From Paramoeba atlantica (Eukaryota; Discosea), in NCBI GenBank assembly GCA_977017575.1, contig CDRNVI010000019.1:310001-374000 (forward strand): a stretch of 64,000 nucleotides of DNA, given 5' to 3'. Positions 26,729 to 35,642 of the stretch are shown piece by piece. Made by a program: the position numbers and the translations under genes. Each line of letters begins with the position of its first letter. The stretch's first letter is position 1. The notes beneath the pieces were generated by a model. The model searched no databases. It had not been told where the DNA came from and was given only the letters and a program-made list of their open reading frames with translations.

Positions 26729-27703
26729 CTATCGTCGTTTCTTCAGAAAATCAAAAATCCTCTCCCACACCCGTCGCGCGACCAGCAACGTCTTATGCTG
26801 CGTCGTCGGCGAATCCCGTGGAATCCGCATAATCGCCACATTCCACATCGTCACCGCAGCCTCCACCTTTTCCTCCTCAAAACACAAATGAAACCCCAGC
26901 ACACGGCTGAGGATCTCCGCCACACTCAGCTCCCCCCCTTCCCCCTCCTTGGGGAACCACCCCGTAAACTGCCACGTCCTCCCCGAGACGAAGCACGCGG
27001 CCACGCTCCCCCAGTCCCCCACCTCCCGGGGGTGGTCCACCACGACGAACGGCCCCGGGCCCGGGGCCCCCATCACGTGGGCGGGGCTCACCGCGACCGC
27101 AGGGGGGCGGGCCGCGAACCCCGGGGTCGAGGGGGGGGCGTAGTGCCCGCGGGAGAGGAAGCCGTGGATGTTGGTGAGATTCAGCGCGGTGGTGGTGGAG
27201 GGGGGGACGAGCAGTGTGATGGGGGGAGGGGAGGGGAGGGGCCGGGGGGGGTGGGGGAGCGCTCGTGAAGAAGTCAGTTGTAAAGAAACCGGTTGTGAAG
27301 AAGTCGGTTGTGAAGACGCGGTCGTGGAGAGCGTAAGCTTATCTCCGGTGGTGGAAGCGGGAGTGGTGAGAATAGATATTGTGTTTTTTCCATGGGTGAG
27401 GGTTTCTTGTGGGGCTTCTTGTGTTGGTGAGTGGGTTGTGGGCTTGGTGTGTAGGCTTTGTTCAAGACGTTCCATAGCGTCGTCGACGAGTTGAAGGATT
27501 TGTTTTGCGGGTCCAAGGTGGGCCTCGGTGGCGTTTTCGGGGGAGTGTGTCATGGCATAGAGCGGGTCTTTTACGAAGAAGGGTTTTTCGGATGCGGCCA
27601 AGCGGTCCGTTGCGGCTTGTTTTAAGGACGGCGTCAAGGTTTGACGACCGAGCACAACCTCGCGCCATTCCTGATAAAACGCATCGTCTGTAGAAGGTAT
27701 CAT
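26729..27703 (-). CDS. CDC73: CDC73 (parafibromin), Paf1 complex subunit
   Basis: 324 aa, shorter than human (531). The C-terminal Ras-like domain is recognisable: PPITLLVPPSTTTALNLTNI, PFVVVDHPREVGDWGSVAACF, then GRTWQFTGWFPKEG, then AEILSRVLGFHLCFEEEKV and a final VWERIFDFLKKR helix. This domain attaches the Paf1 complex to elongating RNA polymerase II chromatin. The N-terminal part is only partly conserved and the linker is Ser/Thr-rich. The coding strand shifts from C-rich to G-rich near base 27075, inside the C-terminal domain. In organisms with polycistronic transcription the complex should still act in Pol II elongation. Confidence 0.85.
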   Translation of the reverse strand: MIPSTDDAFYQEWREVVLGRQTLTPSLKQAATDRLAASEKPFFVKDPLYAMTHSPENATEAHLGPAKQILQLVDDAMERLEQSLHTKPTTHSPTQEAPQETLTHGKNTISILTTPASTTGDKLTLSTTASSQPTSSQPVSLQLTSSRALPHPPRPLPSPPPITLLVPPSTTTALNLTNIHGFLSRGHYAPPSTPGFAARPPAVAVSPAHVMGAPGPGPFVVVDHPREVGDWGSVAACFVSGRTWQFTGWFPKEGEGGELSVAEILSRVLGFHLCFEEEKVEAAVTMWNVAIMRIPRDSPTTQHKTLLVARRVWERIFDFLKKRR

Positions 27704-27988
27704 GAATAAGAAATAGGAAATCGAACAAATGTCTTCTAAGTGTGCTATGAAAAACTGATTGCTTGTTCAAGCGACATAATAAGTTCGTTAGAACAACAGA
27801 ATGTTTTCTACTTTATACACTTTTAAGCTTTTGAAACAGGTGGTAGTAATAAATGGAGCCGACTGAACTGATTTACTATTCTAGTATTTTTATAATAAAA
27901 TGAATCAATAATTCTTCCAACTTCGTTAGCTTATCCTTTAAAATGATCGTCTGCACCGCGGGCTTCAGTGCGGTCTTACGCTCCGAGA

Positions 27989-28474
27989 TTACTGTAGCAT
28001 TTTTTGTGTGGTTGGCGAAACGTTCTTTCCCAATACTTTCATAGCGATGCGGTCGCAGTCTTGACGGGCATTTTTAGTGATAACGCGGCCCCCATCATCG
28101 GACTTTGCGAGTAACTTCAGCTTCTCCAGACTGTGCAACACGTGGCGAATCACACCACCTGAGGCTTTCCGGAAGTGCAACGGTCTGGATTGGCCCCATG
28201 TGTTGCCGAACACTTTACGCAAGCCACCAATGCCAGTGAAGGGGCGGATGTACACACGGCGAAGTATGGCTGCCGCCTTGACGTAGAACCAGTCAGGGTC
28301 TTGAGGGGGGAGAATGCGCGACGTACCGGTCTTTGCGTAGTCTACGAAATCCGGAATATCCAGCTGTCCTTGCGCCTTAAGGTGGTCAGCGAAAGCCTTG
28401 ATCCACAGACTCGCTTCTACATCCTTGATTCCCACGCCTCCACGTCGACGAGTGGTGCGAATGTTCTTCACCAT
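27989..28474 (-). CDS. RPS19: 40S ribosomal protein eS19
   Basis: 161 aa with the family core DWFYVKAAAILRRVYIR and RPLHFRKASGGVIRHVLHSLEKL, and a C-terminal RVITKNARQDCDRIA. It is a small-subunit head protein needed for 18S rRNA maturation. The N-terminus (KNIRTTRRRGGVGIKDVEAS) carries the usual VKDV-like segment. The acceptor-like AAG lies 8 bases before the ATG. Nothing unusual. Confidence 0.97.
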   Translation of the reverse strand: MVKNIRTTRRRGGVGIKDVEASLWIKAFADHLKAQGQLDIPDFVDYAKTGTSRILPPQDPDWFYVKAAAILRRVYIRPFTGIGGLRKVFGNTWGQSRPLHFRKASGGVIRHVLHSLEKLKLLAKSDDGGRVITKNARQDCDRIAMKVLGKNVSPTTQKMLQ

Positions 28475-29279
28475 GAATATCCTTCTTTGTTTAAAGTAAA
28501 ATGTTCTTTGTCAAGTCTAAAAGATTGAACAATGAAAGTTTGCACAAACATGGACATTTCACTAATTTAAGGGCTGCATGCATTATACGTAGTGAAACCA
28601 CGTATGATAACATAACAAAAAATATGCAATTCAACTACTAGTAATACTAACTAAGTACTAGTAATAGAATAACATGTGGTTCCTTTTTTTAAAAGGTGGT
28701 TCACTCATTAACACACCTACATGTATTTCGGTGTGTTAATAAGCGAAATGTGCTAATACGTTCATCTCATAGCAGCAGTAATAATTTTTGTAATAGAAAT
28801 TATTAATAATTTTTATTATTATAAGAAGGTGAATTATTAATAATTATTATGAGGACTTCTTTAGCCCTCATGGGGCGTATAGTAAGCGTACACATGTGTA
28901 CATCTGGATATTTCAGAAGAGATTCTCGTCTCCCATTTTGTATGTCAAGCCCATTCGATACAGTAGCAAATGATATTCCAGGTTTAACCACGTTAATAAA
29001 ATTCGTTTAAAAAGGGAAAAACGAGGACAATGATAGGAAAGCATTTTAAAGATTATATTTTTCTTTATTTAAATCTTTTTCCTCTTTTTAACAACTATAT
29101 AAAAACTAGCAAACCAACTTTCCCACTTCCCAACCTTCCCACTTCCCAACTTTCCCACTTCCCAACTTTCCCACTTCCCCTTACCGAACTTCCACCTTTC
29201 CAGGGAGGGTAAGGTCTCCCTCTGCCTCGCCTCGCACCTACGCCACAAGAGGGTTTTTGATGATAAAGAAGGGGGGAGG
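28475..29279. repeat. Gene-free repeat-bearing spacer (hairpin, AT palindrome, CT minisatellite)
   Basis: Three structures are visible. An 11-bp perfect stem ATTAACACACC (28707-28717 with 28730-28740) forms a hairpin. AT-rich palindromic DNA with TTATTAATAATTTTT lies at about 28797-28850. A minisatellite of about 17-bp units built on CCCACTTCCCAACTTT runs from about 29117 to 29180. A 62-codon minus-strand frame (28803-28991) was not accepted. This is the left flank of the retroelement nest. Confidence 0.6.
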
Positions 29280-30214
29280 CGAGGTCTTCTCCAATCCATT
29301 CGCGCTCCCATCTTCCTCATGCATGTTCCGAACCGGGTCTTTTTTTTTTTTTTAAATAAGACACAGTAAAAATAAAAACAAGCAATCCAGACCCAATCCA
29401 TTCGCGCATTTTTTTTTTTTTGCAGTTAATAAGGGGGGAGAAGTATGAATCGCGGCATTGCCTCTATATTTTGACCCAGTAGACGAACCAAGTAGGTCCA
29501 TTGGGGGGGAATACGAGTTGAAAACAAGTAAATTTTTTTTTTTATATGATTTTAAAACAAGCAATCAAATTAGCAATTTCATATTTTGGAGCCCAAAACT
29601 AGCAATTCGATCTCCCGTAAGTATAAGAACATTAAAAACAATAACAATAAAAACAAGCAATATATGCCCAATCCATTCGCGCGTTCCGGACCGGGTCTTT
29701 CGACCTCTCCACGGCCTGACTTGTGAACCCTTCCCTTGTTATATGGGAGGGCGCAGGCGCGGGCCTGTGTCGACAGCGACACGGTCGCGAAACAGGATGC
29801 TGGCCGACGGGGAGGAGATTTTTTTTTTTTTTTTTTTTTTTTTTTGCAATTAATAAGGGGGGAGAAGTATGAATCGCGGCATTGCCTCTATATTTTGACC
29901 CAGTAGACGAACCAAGTAGGTCCATTGGGGGGGGTATACGAGTTAAAAACAAGCAATCAAATTAGCAATTCTTTTTGTTTCCACAGAGGTACCTTTTGTT
30001 TTTTCTCAGCCCAAAACTAGCAATTTAATCTCCCCTAAGTATATACTACAAACAAGAAACAGTAAAAACTAAAACAAGCAATACAGACCCAATCCATTCG
30101 CGCGTTCCGGACCGGGTCTTTCGACCACTCCACGGCCTGACTTGTGAACCCTTCCCTTGCTATATGGGAGGGCGCAGGCGCGGGCCTGTGTCGACAGCGA
30201 CACGGTCACGAAAC
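29280..30214 (-). mobile_element. Tandem SINE-like retroposons with poly(A) tails
   Basis: Two nearly full copies read on the minus strand. Copy 1 runs from 30214 to a poly(A) at 29819-29845; copy 2 from about 29818 or 29793 to a poly(A) at 29409-29421. Both start near GTTTCGTGACCGTGTCGCTG and share GTTCACAAGTCAGGCCGTGG and CCAATGGACCTACTTGG. At least two 5'-truncated fragments follow (29340-29405 and about 29280-29337). Copy 1 abuts the poly(A) tail of the LINE. Length is about 390 bp with no ORF; no clear Pol III A or B box was found. Non-autonomous retroposons are inferred. Confidence 0.7.
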
Positions 30215-30259
30215 TTTTTTTTTTTTTTTTTTTTTTTCCTTCCTAATCCCATCGCCCAG

Positions 30260-33200
30260 CTAGCCTCGTACCCCGCGGCGGTACCAGTCCTGTACTGCCG
30301 CCTGTACAATCTGGGCATTACCTTTCTGGATGGCCACCCCTATGGCCATCAGAAGGTGGGACATGCATCCGTTCTTGTCGGATGAGTGAGCCCGGGCCAC
30401 CTTGGTTAGGAAGTTCAAAGTCTCTGGGCCCGGGATCCCATACGTGGTGAATGCCAAGGGGTAAAATTCCATCCCTCGGGCGGTCGCCATCTCATCGTGT
30501 GAGCGCCGCTTGTTGGCCTCTGCCATCCTCAGGGTATGAGAGGGCTCTGCGGCCTCCTTCTCCACGTAGGACGGGGCCAGTGGGTTCACCACGGTGACAT
30601 CAACTAGGGCAGTCTTCCGTCCCAGCTGGAAGCATATGTCGGGCCCCCGTCCATTGTCGAACCTCGGTTCGTGTAGGTCCGGTTTGAAACCATACTGCAC
30701 AAGAAGGTTTCGAAAGGTTTCCTTGACCTCCTTGTGGCGGGAGGCCTGGGTCTTCCCCTTAACCTTTTTGCAATCCAGTGCGTGTACGCAAAACTCCTCA
30801 TTGCGGAGGGTTGCACCGCACACGCACTGGAGCTCAGGTTCCGAGGTGGGGGCGACCAAGTACCGGAGACGGGCCGCAGTCTCCCACTGCGGGTCCCGCA
30901 TGTAATACTCCGGCCTGTTGGGCCATGCGTTCATCCACTTAGTGGAGTGAATGTTCTGGGTCTGTCGCATGCAGACCAGTTGGGTGGCCGTCGGGGCTTT
31001 CCCCAACGCGGCCTCACAGAGGTTGCGCCGCTGTTCCTTGGCTGACATGCCTTGGGGTCGGCCCTGTAGGGCGTTCTTCGCCTTGGCCTGCATGTCTTCC
31101 GCCTTGTGCGCGAAGGGGATGGTCCCCAGGAAATCTGCCGTGAAAAGGTTATTGGAGAACGGCGTTTTTCCCAAGGAGCCCATCCCCCCGAGCAAGGCCT
31201 CAGCACATGCCAGGACGGCTTTGTCGACCTGGGTATTGGCCACTTTAGTGACCGGGGGGTCGTGGGTCCTTACGATGTAGTTCCATCCCACAGAGTCCCA
31301 CAGACTCTGTGGGAGTCCCACAGGACTCCCACAGAGTCTTAAAAGGGGCAAGGCGCATTGCCTGCTAATGTCCTTGAGTTTCCCCAGGAAGGAGATTACC
31401 TTGGGGGCCTTGGAAAGCACCCATTCTTCCTCCCTAGCCTCCGACACCCCGATGAAGGCCCCCAGTAGTTTGACCCCCCCGGGGGAGTGGACCATGCGAG
31501 ATCCGGAGAACTCGGAGAAGAGGTCCTCGCGTCTGGTAGCTACTTTGCATTTAGCAGTATTTAACCGTAGCCCAAGATGCTTCAGCTCCTCGCGGAGGGC
31601 CTCTAGGGCTTCCGCGCAAACCTTGGGTTCACCAGCAAAGGTGACGTCATCCAGGTACGCCCAGACCTTCAGCGTGCCTGTGAAGTTGGCCGCCACTCTG
31701 GCGATTGCCCCCTGGATCCCTATGGCAAATAGGATGGGAGCCATGGGGTCGCCCTGCTTGACCCCCCTTGAGCTCGTGATGCATTGGCCTTCCCCAAGGT
31801 GAAGGGTACTGGTGGTGCCGTAGCTGAACAGGGTGATGCCCTCAATGGGGAGGAGTTTCGGATCCCCCCTTACCGCCCTAAAAATTGCCGACCGTGAGAT
31901 GCTATTAAAGGCGTTCTCGAGGTCTGCCGCCACGATGACCTCCTTCGGCCTGTCCCTGAAGTGCTGTCGCACATTATAAATTATGTGCTCACACCCCTGC
32001 GTGTATTGGGCTCCAAACTGGATGCCCTGAAAGTAAGTGGGGAGATGTTCCCGGATTTTCTCCAGGGCAAGGAGCCCCGCCACCTTGAGGATGCACTCTC
32101 CCATGGCGATGGGCCTGTAGGAAGAGTGGTGCCCCGCCGGGGAGTCCGGTTTGGTGAATAGTTTTAAGGACGCCCCCGTGAGAAGTTCCCTCATTGAGGG
32201 GGGGAGGGAGTTGGTCATTATCCCGTGGATTATCCACGTGATACACTCGCGGGGTCCATCTTCCATGAGGACTGGGACAAGCAGTTCCTTGGTCCATCCC
32301 GTAGGTCCGGGGGCGCGGATAGGGGCCAGGATTTGAGCCTTCCTGGCCACATCGGCGGGGGAGGGTAGGGTTCCGTGTCGGTCCCTGTTGTACCTGAATT
32401 TCCCCGCAGTGTAGGGCCCGCCTGTGGGGTGTAGACGTTTTGCCTGTTCTAGGGCCGCCGTGGGGTTGGCCGGAGGATTGAGGGGCGCCTCCATCGTTTT
32501 GGCCGCCCTGGAGAAGCAACCCGCCCTGCACAATTCCTCGACCCGTTTTTTGACAGACCACGGGGGGCCGTTGGCCTGACTCGGGGATGGAGCCAAGGTC
32601 TCCGAACCCTCTAAATGGGCGCGCATTCTAAGTTCGCGCGCTAGCTGGCGTTGCGACAGCTTGTCCTCGGGGAGGAAAAGGAAACGTTTAACGGCGAGGA
32701 GGAGGTTCCAGGCTATCTCGACCTTGCCCTCCACCGACTTATTAATAAAATCGTGGCATACACCGGCAGTGTATTCCTTCCAAGCCGGGTATTGGAGTGC
32801 GTACAGTTTACGTAAGGACCCCCTCCCCAGGAGCTCTGCTAAATTTTCGGGGGAAGGGGCTTGTCCACGCACCTCAACTGGAGCGCCCTGGGTTGTCGGG
32901 GTGGATTGCTTGTTTCGTGTGGTGGAAGACACTCCCCCCACCTCCGATGTCCCCCCCTGTCCCGTCGTCCGCTGAGAAGTTTTGGGCACATTGGCGGCCG
33001 CCGCGATGTGCTCGATCAGGGTCCCGTGAGAGTGCGGGGTTGGCCCCCCATTACAATGGGATTCTGGATACGGGCCAGCTCTGCAGCTGCCAGCCTCGGC
33101 GCGATCCTCGCTGGCGTCCGGCATGGCCCCCCCCAGAACAGGGGTTGTGGACTTAGGGCCCGATGAAAAGCTGTGGGGTGTCGGGGTGGGCCCCCCATTA

Positions 33201-33712
33201 CAATGGGATTTTGGATACGGGCCCGCTCTGAGGCTGCCAGCCTCGGCGCAATCCTCGCTGGCATCCGGCATGGCCCCCCCCAGAACAAGGGTTGTGGACT
33301 TAGGGCCCGATGAAAAGCTGTTGGGTGTCGGGGTGGGCCCCCCATTACAATGGGATTTTGGATACGGGCCCGCTCTGAGGCTGCCAGCCTCGGCGCAATC
33401 CTCGCTGGCACCCGGCATGGCCCCCCCCAGAACAGGGGTTGTGGACTTAGGGCCCGATGAAAAGCTGTTGGGTGTCGGGGTGGGCCCCCCATTACAATGG
33501 GATTTTGGATACGGGCCCGCTCTGAGGCTGCCAGCCTCGGCGCAATCCTCGCTGGCATCCGGCATGGCCCCCCCCAGAACAAGGGTTGTGGACTTAGGGC
33601 CCGATGAAAAGCTGTTGGGTGTCGGGGTGGGCCCCCCATTACAATGGGATTTTGGATACGGGCCCGCTCTGAGGCTGCCAGCCTCGGCGCAATCCTCGCT
33701 GGCATCCGGCAT
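30260..33712 (-). CDS. LINE ORF: reverse transcriptase plus restriction-like endonuclease
   Basis: 1150 codons. Residues 1-245 are five 49-residue repeats (PDASEDCAEAGSLRAG core). The reverse transcriptase spans about 450-780, with RPIAMGECILKVAG, AADLENAFNSISR, GVKQGDPMAPILFAIG and the catalytic AYLDDVTFAG (about residue 685). Near residue 960 is a zinc knuckle CVCGATLRNEEFC...C. At about 1025-1045, GPDICFQLGR followed by LVDVTVVNP matches the PD and D-V-T strands of restriction-like endonucleases. The frame is intact apart from the single-base discontinuity with the N-terminal frame at about 33720. Confidence 0.88.
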   Translation of the reverse strand: MPDASEDCAEAGSLRAGPYPKSHCNGGPTPTPNSFSSGPKSTTLVLGGAMPDASEDCAEAGSLRAGPYPKSHCNGGPTPTPNSFSSGPKSTTPVLGGAMPGASEDCAEAGSLRAGPYPKSHCNGGPTPTPNSFSSGPKSTTLVLGGAMPDASEDCAEAGSLRAGPYPKSHCNGGPTPTPHSFSSGPKSTTPVLGGAMPDASEDRAEAGSCRAGPYPESHCNGGPTPHSHGTLIEHIAAAANVPKTSQRTTGQGGTSEVGGVSSTTRNKQSTPTTQGAPVEVRGQAPSPENLAELLGRGSLRKLYALQYPAWKEYTAGVCHDFINKSVEGKVEIAWNLLLAVKRFLFLPEDKLSQRQLARELRMRAHLEGSETLAPSPSQANGPPWSVKKRVEELCRAGCFSRAAKTMEAPLNPPANPTAALEQAKRLHPTGGPYTAGKFRYNRDRHGTLPSPADVARKAQILAPIRAPGPTGWTKELLVPVLMEDGPRECITWIIHGIMTNSLPPSMRELLTGASLKLFTKPDSPAGHHSSYRPIAMGECILKVAGLLALEKIREHLPTYFQGIQFGAQYTQGCEHIIYNVRQHFRDRPKEVIVAADLENAFNSISRSAIFRAVRGDPKLLPIEGITLFSYGTTSTLHLGEGQCITSSRGVKQGDPMAPILFAIGIQGAIARVAANFTGTLKVWAYLDDVTFAGEPKVCAEALEALREELKHLGLRLNTAKCKVATRREDLFSEFSGSRMVHSPGGVKLLGAFIGVSEAREEEWVLSKAPKVISFLGKLKDISRQCALPLLRLCGSPVGLPQSLWDSVGWNYIVRTHDPPVTKVANTQVDKAVLACAEALLGGMGSLGKTPFSNNLFTADFLGTIPFAHKAEDMQAKAKNALQGRPQGMSAKEQRRNLCEAALGKAPTATQLVCMRQTQNIHSTKWMNAWPNRPEYYMRDPQWETAARLRYLVAPTSEPELQCVCGATLRNEEFCVHALDCKKVKGKTQASRHKEVKETFRNLLVQYGFKPDLHEPRFDNGRGPDICFQLGRKTALVDVTVVNPLAPSYVEKEAAEPSHTLRMAEANKRRSHDEMATARGMEFYPLAFTTYGIPGPETLNFLTKVARAHSSDKNGCMSHLLMAIGVAIQKGNAQIVQAAVQDWYRRGVRG

Positions 33713-33870
33713 GGCCCCCCCAGAACAGGGGTTGTGGACTTAGGGCCCGATGAAAAGCTGTGGGGTGTCGGGTTGAGCCCCCCATTACAATGGGATTTTG
33801 GATACGGGCCCGCTCTGAGGCTGCCAGCCTCGGCGCAATCCTCGCTGGCATCCCGCTTGGCCCCCCCCTG
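33030..33870 (-). repeat. Six-copy 147-bp (49-codon) tandem repeat inside the LINE ORF
   Basis: The marker ATTACAATGGGATT occurs at 33050, 33197, 33344, 33491, 33638 and 33784, giving steps of 147, 147, 147, 147 and 146 bp. The unit is a multiple of three, so repeat number can vary without breaking the frame. The 146-bp step is the one-base deletion in the C-run. The array is nearly identical between copies, and it is open in more than one frame on both strands, a by-product of its composition. Confidence 0.9.
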
Positions 33871-34335
33871 ATGCGGGGGTGTGGGAATGGGGTCTGTAAT
33901 GTGGGGGTCGGGTAGTGGGGTAGGGGTGTCCTCGGTTTGTGTGCTCGTCTGTCCCGTTACGTTCACGGGGTTACTGTCCGCGGGGCCGGAGGATTTGGGC
34001 GTTTTATTCTTCCGTTTTGCGCGGCGTGGTCCCGGGTTGGCTTCGATGCACCCTCTACGGAGGTTACACCGGACTAACTCGGCCGACCACCCCGAGTCAG
34101 CTATCAGTCCCTCCGTGGGCGTGAAGCTCCAGCAAGCCGTTCCGCCCTCCGACGCGAACGGGGTCCAGGCTCCTGCAAAGCACTGGGCTATACCAAGGGC
34201 GTGGCATAGGAAAAAGGGGATATGTTCGCCTGGGAGATCGGACGGCGTCTCTATGCTTGCTCCTGCTCCCGATCCGTCGAAGACTTTGACGTGGGGACCG
34301 TGGGAGGGGCCGTGGTTTGGACTCAGCCTCTCCAT
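33700..34335 (-). CDS. LINE N-terminal frame with 2A-like motif (frameshifted from the RT frame)
   Basis: It starts at the ATG at 34335. About residues 40-90 are Cys/Trp-containing and mildly hydrophobic. GCIEANPGP (residues 95-103) matches the 2A consensus DxExNPGP except Cys replaces Asp. Then comes a basic patch (RRAKRKNKTPK), a Pro/Thr-rich linker and the first copy of the 49-residue repeat. That copy has 7 Cs where the others have 8 (about 33714-33720), so the frame leaves the RT frame; the continuation to 33016 is read through the repeats in another frame and is meaningless. The ancestral element probably had one long ORF. Confidence 0.7.
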
Positions 34336-34404
34336 TAGACAAATGAATTGTCTCCACCTTGTGGGCTACTTCCCGTTCTTTTCCCAAAAGCAATTTGCTC
34401 CAAT

Positions 34405-34689
34405 TCACCGATAAGGTATTGTATTCCGAAGGAAATGAGTGTCTTCCTCGTGTTCTTTGCGCGCCTTGCGTCGGTTTAGGTTCTGCGGATCATTAAAAAA
34501 GACTCGCACCATACCCTCAAGTAGGTCGTCAGAAAGATGTCTCTTCTTGTTTTCTATGTGCAACATGTGACCAAATTCGCGCTCCGTGTGTGTTTCGGAA
34601 AAGTGAATCCGGTTTATTGCTTGTCTAAACGTATTTTTGAGAAACAGAACTTCGCCAATAGTTCTCCACAACTTGTCGCTGTGTATCAT
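34405..34689 (-). CDS. Small hypothetical protein upstream of the LINE
   Basis: 94 codons from an ATG at 34689, charged and helical (RQAINRIHFSETHTEREFG, RRKARKEHEEDTHF). The frame stays open upstream of the ATG to about 34734, following a TTTTTTAG tract. It could be a host gene fragment interrupted by the LINE, part of the LINE 5' region, or chance. No family recognised. Confidence 0.3.
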   Translation of the reverse strand: MIHSDKLWRTIGEVLFLKNTFRQAINRIHFSETHTEREFGHMLHIENKKRHLSDDLLEGMVRVFFNDPQNLNRRKARKEHEEDTHFLRNTIPYR

Positions 34690-34952
34690 CAACCACGCGA
34701 TCAAATTCCGACTCCAACCGCGATGCCTAAAAAAGTTGGATTATCAATTGTAATAATTTATAATAATTATTATTAAAGAAAAAAATTATTAATAATTTTG
34801 CTACTATGGTTCATCTCCTCTTAGAACATTCTAGTCTAATACCAGTGTTAATATCGCGTTGAAACCATTCTCATTACAAAAGTAAACGGGGTAGGGCGAT
34901 TTTTTTGGAGTCCAAAAACAAGCATTTTAATCTTTTTATGAAAGCTAAAAAT
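34690..34952. repeat. AT-rich palindromic spacer
   Basis: TAATAATTTATAATAATTATTATTA and AAATTATTAATAATTTT (about 34750-34800) are palindromic. The latter word also occurs, in opposite overall orientation, near 28797, on the far side of the LINE/SINE nest. No gene seen. Confidence 0.45.
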
Positions 34953-35537
34953 TTAAAGACGTTCTATTTTTGTCCCACTTATGATTAAACAGTGTATACC
35001 ACGCGGTAAGTCATTTGTCACTAACGTACCAGTAAGCTTCGGATTCTCCGACAAACTTAACTGCCGAAGCCCTCGTGGAAGTTTCGCAAATAATATAGGA
35101 CCTGTAAAATCATTTCGCATTAAGTGAAGAAACATTAGATTCGGGGGGCAATCGTGTAAATCCAACGAACCACTAAACCTATTGAATTGCAATCTCAAAG
35201 CACACAAATGACGCGGCAACTCATCGAAAAACACGTTCCCGAATAGTTGATTTGAAGACAAATCGACATCTTCTATAGTTTGAGGAAGTTGTGACCAGTG
35301 TAAATATCCTCGTAGCATTCGACCTTCCCATGAAAGGGCAGTAACTGTTCCGTTGATATTACAAGACACACCAGGCCATTGGCACGCAGGTTCTTGTTTC
35401 GGAAAACGCCAATCGGATTCTTCCACGTCCCTCAGGAAAAGAGCAAGTTCGAATTCTGGCGGTCTTCGAGCACTTATACGAGCTAAACGGGGCCCGTCGG
35501 AGGGATCCTCAGAATTCGCAAACCGGAGAGTAAGCAT
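34953..35537 (-). CDS. Leucine-rich-repeat protein (family member 2)
   Basis: 194 aa. The cap has EFELALFLRDVEESDWRFP and ACQWPGVSCNINGT, as in the other members. About five repeats follow (VDLSSNQLFGNVF, LRLQFNRFSGSLD, LHLMRNDFTGPIL, LSLSENPKLTGTLV). No clear signal peptide is seen from this ATG, so the N-terminus may be incomplete or truncated. It is shorter than members 1 and 3 and ends soon after the last repeat; a decayed copy is possible. Confidence 0.7.
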   Translation of the reverse strand: MLTLRFANSEDPSDGPRLARISARRPPEFELALFLRDVEESDWRFPKQEPACQWPGVSCNINGTVTALSWEGRMLRGYLHWSQLPQTIEDVDLSSNQLFGNVFFDELPRHLCALRLQFNRFSGSLDLHDCPPNLMFLHLMRNDFTGPILFAKLPRGLRQLSLSENPKLTGTLVTNDLPRGIHCLIISGTKIERL

Positions 35538-35543
35538 ATACAG

Positions 35544-35587
35544 TTGTAATAAGTGAAGTTGTAATAAGTGAAGTTGTAATAAGTTAG
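35544..35587. repeat. 17-bp tandem repeat, three copies
   Basis: AGTTGTAATAAGTGA is repeated three times in a row directly upstream of the LRR gene start on the minus strand. Confidence 0.7.
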
Positions 35588-35642
35588 TGATATAGCAATA
35601 AGTTTTATTTTAATTGAATAAATACTACACGACTCTTGTATA

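Larger units (their letters stand above)
30215..34400 (-). mobile_element. Non-LTR retrotransposon (LINE) with restriction-like endonuclease
   Basis: An element of about 4.2 kb on the minus strand, ending 3' in a poly(A) tract (plus-strand T-run 30215-30237). Coding begins at 34335 and runs to 30260 in two overlapping frames separated by one base change at about 33720. Reverse transcriptase and a C-terminal zinc-knuckle plus PD-(D/E)xK-type endonuclease place it among the REL-bearing clades (R2/R4/NeSL/CRE type), not the apurinic-endonuclease ingi/L1Tc type. The 5' boundary is uncertain. No target duplication was resolved because the 3' flank is another retroposon. Confidence 0.85.

Noticed and set aside
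28803-28991. 62-codon minus-strand frame
   Set aside because: It ends in AT-repeat-encoded Ile/Asn runs and shows no family resemblance.
29600-30214. tRNA-derived SINE head
   Set aside because: GTTCACAAGTC resembles a B box but mismatches key positions, and no A box at the right distance was found.
33030-33870. CRISPR-like or satellite array
   Set aside because: The 147-bp units are contiguous, without spacers, and encode an in-frame 49-residue repeat of a LINE ORF.
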